64,000 nt of DNA from Halomonas halmophila (GTDB lineage Bacteria; Pseudomonadota; Gammaproteobacteria; Pseudomonadales; Halomonadaceae), in assembly GCF_006540005.1 (NCBI RefSeq), contig NZ_BJOC01000010.1, forward strand, positions 84,731 through 148,730, written 5' to 3'. Within the stretch, counting starts at the first letter, position 1, and each line of letters opens with the position of its first letter. Made by a program: the position numbers and the translations under genes. Shown here in pieces: positions 58,771-64,000 of this stretch. The notes under the pieces were generated by a model. The model was given only the letters and a program-made list of their open reading frames with translations. It was not told the DNA's origin and did no database searches.

Positions 58771-60510
58771 TCAGCCTTCGCTGTCGTCGTCGCTGTCGTC
58801 CCTGTCGGTGACGCTGGCCACGACCGTACCTGTCTGACCGCTTTCCAGGGCTGCCAACATGGGTTCGGCCTTGCGCTTGAACTCGGCCAGAGCCTCGCCG
58901 TGCAAGCTGCCGCCTTCCGGCAGTTCGACATTCATGGCGTTGACGGCCTGATTGTCGACCAGGACTTCATAATGCAGGTGCGGGCCGGTACTGCGTCCCG
59001 TATTGCCGGATAGCGCAATACGCTCGCCCATCTCGACTCGCTCGCCACGACTTACCACCGGCTTGGAGAGGTGGAGGTAGCGCGTCTTGTAGCCATTGTC
59101 GTGACGAATCACGATGTAGCGTCCTGCCGCGGGGTGATTCCCGACCAGTTCGACACGTCCAGCAGCCGGTGCCTCGACCTCAGTGCCTGTGGGCACGGCG
59201 AAATCGGTCCCCTTGTGCGGACTGATGCGCCCCGTGACTGGATGGTGGCGGCGCAGGTTGAATGGCGAGCTGATGCGGTACTGGCCATCGAACGGGTAGC
59301 GCTTGAAAGAGGGCTTGAGTCCCTTGCCTTCCGGGGTGTAGAAGTTGTTGTCCTGCGGATTGCGCACCAGGGTGATGTCCATGCGTGAGCCGTTATAGTC
59401 GACGGCGAGGATGCGCGGGTCAAGAGTATGGCCGTCAATGATGTCGGACTCGACCAGGACCTCGAAGCGATCACCGCGCCGGGTGTCGCGACGGAAGTCG
59501 AGTTTTTTCTCGAGCACGTGCGACAGCCTGGAGACCTCCGAGCTGGTTAGCCCCGTGGCCTGCGCCGAACGAGCGAAACTGCCGCTGACCGTGCCGGCAT
59601 AGAGTCTCTGGGTCTGCTGGCCGGCACGCTCGATGGTGGAAACTTTCAGGCCCTCGTTGCTGCGCGTAACCAGAAAGCCGTCGCGGACATTGCTCATGAT
59701 GCGAAACTTGGCCAGCTTGCCCGCTTCGTTGAGCTGGTAGTCGAACTGGTCGCCAATGTTCCAGCGTGTCAGCAGCTTCTTCTTTGGCAGTTCTTCCAGC
59801 AGGTTCGAGATCTCGGAATAGCCCAGGCCGAAGCGCTCCTGCGCCAGCTCGGTGAAGGTGTCGCCGGACTCGACAGTATAGGTTTGCCATTCGGGGACGA
59901 AGGGTTCGTCGGCGGCGATGGCCTGAGCCAGCTGGATCGGGCCGTCGTCGAACAGCTGCAGCTCGTCCTCGTCGATATCCTCGTAGGAGGTCGCGTCGAC
60001 CATCAGAGGATCTTTGGACGGGGTGTCGCTGTTCAGATTCCCCAGGACCACGGCAATCTGTCGAGCGCTTTCGTCGATGTCCGGCAGTGGTGAGGTCTTT
60101 TCGACACTGGTGACGGCAAGCGCCGCTGCAGGCTCGACCCGGGGTGTCGTCTGGTTATCCGCCTTATCCGCACTGGCGTGAACTGGATTGATGAAATCGG
60201 CACTCACCACTTCGCTGGGGTCGAGTTGCGAGAGCGGGATGTGCTGGCGGGTTGCATCCATGGCGCGTGATGCGGCATGGATCGCTCTGGACACCGGGGT
60301 CTGGTCCATGGCCAGGGAGGGAACGCCCGGACTGCTGTCCGCCTCGAGCGGGATCATGATGGTCTTGGTCTGAGCGGTCGTGTCCTGTTCGTACTGGGCT
60401 TTGTCCAGCGTCGCGACAATCTTGTGAGCGCCCAGCACGGTGACCACGGTGGCAACCGGTAACAACAATAACTTGTGCGTGCGGGGCAGCGAATGAAGGA
60501 TTCGCATCAT
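58771..60510 (-). CDS. M23 (LytM) family murein DD-endopeptidase, MepM/YebA-like
   Basis: 579 residues. An N-terminal membrane anchor (LLLLPVATVVTVLGAHK) is followed by a long linker, an OapA/LysM-like region (TYTVESGDTFTELAQERFG near 210), and a C-terminal LytM domain with zinc ligands in RISPHKGTDFAVPTG (near 430) and STGPHLHYEV (near 509). It cleaves the D-Ala-meso-DAP crosslink in peptidoglycan, which is needed for wall expansion. It is monocistronic. The acidic C-terminal tail (DRDDSDDDSEG) is typical for halophilic proteins. Confidence 0.94.
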   Translation of the reverse strand: MMRILHSLPRTHKLLLLPVATVVTVLGAHKIVATLDKAQYEQDTTAQTKTIMIPLEADSSPGVPSLAMDQTPVSRAIHAASRAMDATRQHIPLSQLDPSEVVSADFINPVHASADKADNQTTPRVEPAAALAVTSVEKTSPLPDIDESARQIAVVLGNLNSDTPSKDPLMVDATSYEDIDEDELQLFDDGPIQLAQAIAADEPFVPEWQTYTVESGDTFTELAQERFGLGYSEISNLLEELPKKKLLTRWNIGDQFDYQLNEAGKLAKFRIMSNVRDGFLVTRSNEGLKVSTIERAGQQTQRLYAGTVSGSFARSAQATGLTSSEVSRLSHVLEKKLDFRRDTRRGDRFEVLVESDIIDGHTLDPRILAVDYNGSRMDITLVRNPQDNNFYTPEGKGLKPSFKRYPFDGQYRISSPFNLRRHHPVTGRISPHKGTDFAVPTGTEVEAPAAGRVELVGNHPAAGRYIVIRHDNGYKTRYLHLSKPVVSRGERVEMGERIALSGNTGRSTGPHLHYEVLVDNQAVNAMNVELPEGGSLHGEALAEFKRKAEPMLAALESGQTGTVVASVTDRDDSDDDSEG

Positions 60511-60916
60511 GTAATTGGGCCGTTGTGACTGTGATGAATAAACAAAAATGACATAGAAATAGGCATGCGAACCTTAACCGATCAAGCTGGTAGTGCCTAG
60601 TCTATATATTTTTACAGTACACGAACGGCTTGCCTCGAGAGTGCCCGGGGCAAGAGGTGTGTCAGCAATTCAAACAGCGTTTGCTAATCCGCACCGTGGC
60701 ATGCCGTCATCTCGCCTGGCAAGCCTGTGTGGCGAAAACAAGCATGAACTGTCGATCTGGCATATTTATCGGGTTATTCTTCCAACCTACCGTTAATAAA
60801 GCCTTTTCCCATGAAAGCGGCGTGGCAATCCAAAGCCCGGAGATGCCCGCTGCCGCTTTCAGAGCCAGGGAGTCAGGTGCTGAATCAGGGCGCACGAGGC
60901 GCTGAATGTGCCCTCA
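60511..60916. other. Non-coding stretch between the M23 peptidase and pirin genes
   Basis: 406 bp with no credible gene. It holds the peptidase promoter at its left end. At 60812-60861 there is a 10-bp inverted repeat (TGAAAGCGGC / GCCGCTTTCA) with a 30-bp spacer, which could be a pirin terminator but has no T-run. A stem CTTGCC/GGCAAG is also possible near 60630. Confidence 0.5.
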
Positions 60917-61771
60917 TCAGGCGGGCGAAACTGCCAGGCTGCCGTCCCGATAATCGCGCATGGCCTGCTCGATTTCGTGTTGATGATTCATCACGAAAGG
61001 GCCGTGGTGGGCGATGGGTTCGCCATGTGGCTCACCGGCCAGCAACAGCAGCTGTGTCGCTTCACGGCCGGTCAACGTCAAGGTGTCGCCGGGGCCGAAG
61101 GTGGCCAGTTCCCCCGGGGCAATGGAATCGCCGTTGGCGTCGAGGCTGCCCGCGAATACCAGCGCCAGGAGTGTCGTGGCGGTATTCGACAGGCTCAGGG
61201 ACGCTTCGCTGTCGAGCCGCAGGTGGGCGACAGCGCCCTGACCAGCCAGGGCATCGAGGGGGCCATTCAGACGCTTTCCGTCGAGGACCTGCCAACTGCC
61301 TCCAAGCGCCGTCAGGGTCGCGCCGTCCTGTGCATGCTGCGGCATCTCGGCAGCCTGAACATCTCGATAGGTGGGGGCGCTCATCTTGTCCCGGGAATGC
61401 AGGTTGAGCCACAACTGAAAGGCATGCAGACCCTGGTCATCCGTGAAAGGTGTTTCGCCATGGATGATGCCGCGACCGGTATGCATCCATTGGGCATCAC
61501 CGGCGCCGATGCTGCTGTGATGGCCCATGTGATCCTCATGACGCAAGCCGCCATGCAGGACAAAGGTCAGCGTCTGAATGCCGCGATGGGGGTGCGGCGG
61601 AAAACCGCCGATGGCGTCGTTTTCGGGAGCTGCGATCAGCTCGTCGAGCATCAGGAAGGGGTCGATGCCGCCGTCGAAATCGTGCAGACGCTGGATGGCC
61701 ACGCCATCGCCATCACGCGAAGGATGGCTGTGCCGGCGGCGAATGACGGGGCGCAGAGTGGGAGTGGTCAT
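60917..61771 (-). CDS. Pirin-family protein
   Basis: 284 residues, two cupin halves. The N-terminal metal site is visible in GGFPPHPHRGIQTLTFVL, HHSSIGAGDAQWMHTGRGI and IHGETPF, matching pirin/YhhW quercetinase-like proteins. The start at 61771 has GGAG in front. Functions reported for pirins vary (flavonol dioxygenase, regulation of metabolism), so none is assigned. It is divergent from a LysR gene with palindromic DNA between, which suggests regulation by that LysR protein. Confidence 0.92.
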   Translation of the reverse strand: MTTPTLRPVIRRRHSHPSRDGDGVAIQRLHDFDGGIDPFLMLDELIAAPENDAIGGFPPHPHRGIQTLTFVLHGGLRHEDHMGHHSSIGAGDAQWMHTGRGIIHGETPFTDDQGLHAFQLWLNLHSRDKMSAPTYRDVQAAEMPQHAQDGATLTALGGSWQVLDGKRLNGPLDALAGQGAVAHLRLDSEASLSLSNTATTLLALVFAGSLDANGDSIAPGELATFGPGDTLTLTGREATQLLLLAGEPHGEPIAHHGPFVMNHQHEIEQAMRDYRDGSLAVSPA

Positions 61772-61818
61772 GGTCGTAATCTCCACGTTGGAGGGTATGG
61801 GTGGCATTTTAGTCCAAT

Positions 61819-61851
61819 ATTTTCGAAAATTAAGCGCATAGATTTGCGCTT
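61819..61851. promoter_or_regulatory. Two palindromes between pirin and the LysR gene
   Basis: ATTTTCGAAAAT (61819-61830) is a perfect palindrome and AAGCGCA-N6-TGCGCTT (61832-61851) is a second inverted repeat one base later. The layout (two dyads between divergent genes, the right one ending 20 bp before the LysR start) is that expected of LysR-type binding regions. Confidence 0.55.
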
Positions 61852-61871
61852 TTGATTCGAGGAAATCGAAA

Positions 61872-62789
61872 ATGTCTCGCGTTACGCTCGCTCAATGGCA
61901 GATGCTCGCCGCCGTCGTCGACCATGGTGGCTTTGCTCGCGCTGCCGAGGTGGTTCACAAGAGTCCTTCCACGCTCAATCACGCCGTACACAAGCTGGAG
62001 GAACAGTTGGGTGTCGAGGTGCTGGAGCCATCCGGACGGCAGGTACGCTTGACCGAGGCAGGGGAGCTCCTGCTGCGGCGGGCACGTCAGTTGCTCGAGA
62101 ATGCCGATGCGCTGGAGGATGTTGCCGAACGCCTCGGGGAAGGGCTGGAGGCGGAAGTCGTGCTGAGCGTCGATCAGATCTTCCCGCCCGATGCACTGGC
62201 GAGCGCCATGGAAGCCTTTTCGAGGGACTACCCGCATGTGCGCGTGCAGTTGCACGAGTCGGTGCTCAATGGGGGCGTGGAAATGCTCTACGATGGCTCG
62301 GCGGATCTGGTCATCTCGGGGCTGGCGGCACAGGGCTTTCTGGGTGAGCCGCTGGTCTCGGTGCGTTTCATTGCGGTGGCGCATCCCGAGCATTCTCTCC
62401 ACCAGCTGGAGCGCGTGCTCGACTTGCGCGACCTGGAACAGCATCGCCAACTGGTGGTGCGTGACTCGGCACAGCGCCAGCCCCTGAATGCCGGCTGGTT
62501 GAAGGCCGAGCAGCGCTGGACCGTCAGCCACCTGAGTACCTCCATCGATATGCTGGAGCGGCGGCTGGGCTTCGCCTGGGTCCCCGAAACCCTGATTGCC
62601 GCCTCCCTGCAGAACGGCCGCCTCAAGCCCTTGCCGCTTTCGGTGGGCGGCACCCGCGAGGCGCCGATGCAGTTGATTCATCGCGACCTGGATCGGGCCG
62701 GACCGGCGACGCTTGCCATGGCGCAGCACCTGAGGGAGGCGGTGGCGACATGCCCCGATGGGCGAAGGGTCGAAAAAGTCGAACAATGA
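61872..62789 (+). CDS. LysR-family transcriptional regulator divergent from pirin
   Basis: 305 residues. The N-terminal HTH is clear (MLAAVVDHGGFARAAEVVHK, then STLNHAVHKLEEQLGVEVLE). The effector-binding domain has the usual LysR pattern (VVLSVDQIFPPDALASAMEA, SADLVISGLAAQG). It starts 100 bp from the pirin gene and likely controls it through the intergenic palindromes. It is followed by a glutathionyl-hydroquinone reductase gene 75 bp downstream on the same strand. Confidence 0.93.
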   Translation: MSRVTLAQWQMLAAVVDHGGFARAAEVVHKSPSTLNHAVHKLEEQLGVEVLEPSGRQVRLTEAGELLLRRARQLLENADALEDVAERLGEGLEAEVVLSVDQIFPPDALASAMEAFSRDYPHVRVQLHESVLNGGVEMLYDGSADLVISGLAAQGFLGEPLVSVRFIAVAHPEHSLHQLERVLDLRDLEQHRQLVVRDSAQRQPLNAGWLKAEQRWTVSHLSTSIDMLERRLGFAWVPETLIAASLQNGRLKPLPLSVGGTREAPMQLIHRDLDRAGPATLAMAQHLREAVATCPDGRRVEKVEQ

Positions 62790-62864
62790 GCGGCAAAAAC
62801 TGCGCTTGAGCAGCGAACTTTTCGGCTTAAGCTGGCATCAATTCGATGATCGGAGGATAGCCGC

Positions 62865-63872
62865 ATGGGTTTGTTGATTGAAGGGCAGTGGCATGACCAG
62901 TGGTACGACACCCGTCGCCATGGCGGCGAGTTCGTGCGTGAGTCGGCCAAGTTACGCGACTGGGTGAGCCGCGATGGCGCACCGGGACCGGATGGGCAAC
63001 CGGGGCTGTCGGCCGAGGCTGGCCGTTACCATCTGTATGTCTCGCTGGCCTGCCCCTGGGCGCATCGCGTGCTCATCATGCGCCGATTGAAGGGACTGGC
63101 GTCCCTGCTCGATGTCTCGGTCACCAGCCCACTGATGCTCGACCAGGGCTGGAGTTACCACCGCGACGAAGGCTCGACTGGCGACCCGCTCAATGGCGTG
63201 GTGTTTCATCATCAGCTGTACACCCTGACGGACCCTGCCTATACCGGCCGCGTCACCGTGCCGGCGCTGTGGGACAAGCAACAGGGGCGTATCGTCAACA
63301 ATGAGTCGGCCGAGCTGGTACGCATGCTCAATACGGCCTTCGATGACGTGACCGGCAACTGCCTGGACCTGTACCCGTCCGATCTGCGCGAGACCATCGA
63401 CGCCGTCAACGCCGAGGTCTATGACGACGTCAACAACGGGGTCTACAAGGCCGGCTTCGCCACCGACCAGGGGGTCTACGAGAAGCATGTCACGGCCTTG
63501 TTCGAGACCCTGGACCGGCTGGAGCAGCGCCTCGATACGCAGCGTTACCTGGCCGGAGAGTGGCTCACCGAGGCGGATATCCGCCTGTTCACCACCCTGG
63601 TGCGTTTCGACGCCGTCTATCATGGCCACTTCAAGTGCAACCTGCGGCGTCTGGAAGACTACCCGAACCTGTCGAACTATCTGCGCGAGCTGTATCAGTG
63701 GCCGGGCATCGCCGAGACGGTCAATTTCGACCACATCAAGCGTCACTATTACGTCAGCCACGGCACCATCAATCCCACCGGCATCGTCCCCGCCGGGCCG
63801 GTCCTGGGCCTCGAACGCGCCCACGACCGCGAACGGCTGGTCGGGAAGGGGATCAGACAGAACGCAGCGTAG
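62865..63872 (+). CDS. Glutathionyl-hydroquinone reductase (YqjG/ECM4-type glutathione transferase)
   Basis: 335 residues, the usual family length. The catalytic Cys63 is in YVSLACPWAHRVLIMRRLKG. The thioredoxin-like domain has VTVPALWDKQQGRIVNNESA and the all-helical domain has LAGEWLTEADIRLFTTLVRF and a conserved YVSHGTINPTGIVP tail. It reduces S-glutathionyl-hydroquinones to hydroquinones in the cytoplasm. GGAGG upstream supports the start. Hydroquinone detoxification could be linked to the quercetinase-like pirin, but that is only a guess. Confidence 0.94.
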   Translation: MGLLIEGQWHDQWYDTRRHGGEFVRESAKLRDWVSRDGAPGPDGQPGLSAEAGRYHLYVSLACPWAHRVLIMRRLKGLASLLDVSVTSPLMLDQGWSYHRDEGSTGDPLNGVVFHHQLYTLTDPAYTGRVTVPALWDKQQGRIVNNESAELVRMLNTAFDDVTGNCLDLYPSDLRETIDAVNAEVYDDVNNGVYKAGFATDQGVYEKHVTALFETLDRLEQRLDTQRYLAGEWLTEADIRLFTTLVRFDAVYHGHFKCNLRRLEDYPNLSNYLRELYQWPGIAETVNFDHIKRHYYVSHGTINPTGIVPAGPVLGLERAHDRERLVGKGIRQNAA

Positions 63873-63875
63873 CTG

Positions 63876-63975
63876 CTTGAAGAGGGAAGAACGGCGCTAC
63901 GCGCCTTGAAGAGGGAAGAACGCGGCTGGCGCCGCTTGAAGAAGGAAGAACGGCGCTTCGCGCCTGGAAGAAACC
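63876..63975 (+). repeat. Tandem 29-30 bp palindromic repeats after the reductase gene
   Basis: Three full units (63876-63904, 63905-63934, 63935-63963) and a partial fourth each begin CTTGAAGARGGAAGAACG. They end in a small hairpin: GGCGC-TAC-GCGCC, GCGGC-TGGC-GCCGC and GGCGC-TTC-GCGCC. The hairpin arms change together between units. They are extragenic, run towards the window edge and have no coding potential. Confidence 0.85.
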
Positions 63976-64000
63976 CCTTGACACCACACACCCTGGCATC

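Noticed and set aside
63876..63975. CRISPR array
   Set aside because: The units are directly adjacent with no unique spacers between them and there are no cas genes.

Overview
The window reads as chromosomal DNA of a high-GC, halophile-type gammaproteobacterium. My best guess is the family Halomonadaceae (Halomonas or a close relative). This rests on gene content (BCCT carrier, NasST nitrate assimilation, many GGDEF/EAL proteins, a 579-residue NADP-type isocitrate dehydrogenase) and on overall codon and base use, not on a marker gene. No rRNA, tRNA or CRISPR array was found. About 52 genes can be supported.

Layout. 1-3925: end of a tripartite tricarboxylate transporter (TctB end, TctA), then an AraC regulator, a LysE-family exporter and a DUF2000 gene. 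3968-8533: LysR regulator, CocE/NonD hydrolase and BCCT carrier on the minus strand. 8930-9490: a lone lambda-R-type endolysin gene. 9559-11452: DUF7282 secreted protein with an ECF sigma/anti-sigma pair. 11565-13175: XRE regulator-azlC-azlD operon. 13726-19852: YnfA, isocitrate dehydrogenase, threonine ammonia-lyase, ChaC, PhoD-like phosphatase. 20028-23016: OmpR-type two-component system flanked by two PepSY-like exported proteins. 23093-27623: membrane-anchored glutamate-synthase-like protein, cold shock protein, esterase, PhoH.

27911-38296 is the nitrate assimilation region: nirD, nirB, a FAD reductase, nasS, nasT on the minus strand and, divergently, nasA and a siroheme methyltransferase on the plus strand. 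A nitrate transporter (54555-55904) lies 16 kb away. These units share a readable control layer. There are candidate sigma-54 promoters in front of nasT, nasA, the reductase-nirB-nirD operon and narK, NtrC-like dyads upstream, and leader RNAs with paired hairpins carrying hexanucleotide loops of the type bound by ANTAR proteins such as NasT. The leader of the nirB operon ends in a clear intrinsic terminator. This is the most coherent system in the window.

38458-40593: Tat-exported PhoX phosphatase behind a Pho box. 41299-44156: a low-GC patch with a small exported protein, a trypsin-like lipoprotein and a LuxR regulator, probably acquired. 44175-53036: cyclic-di-GMP signalling cluster (three GGDEF/EAL proteins, a sensor kinase and a periplasmic solute-binding protein). 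53223-56907: GFA-family enzyme, peroxiredoxin, NarK, L,D-transpeptidase. 57061-60510: a second L,D-transpeptidase facing an M23 endopeptidase. 60917-63872: pirin with a divergent LysR regulator, then a glutathionyl-hydroquinone reductase, and at the right end an array of roughly 29-bp repeats. All functions are inferred from sequence reading alone.
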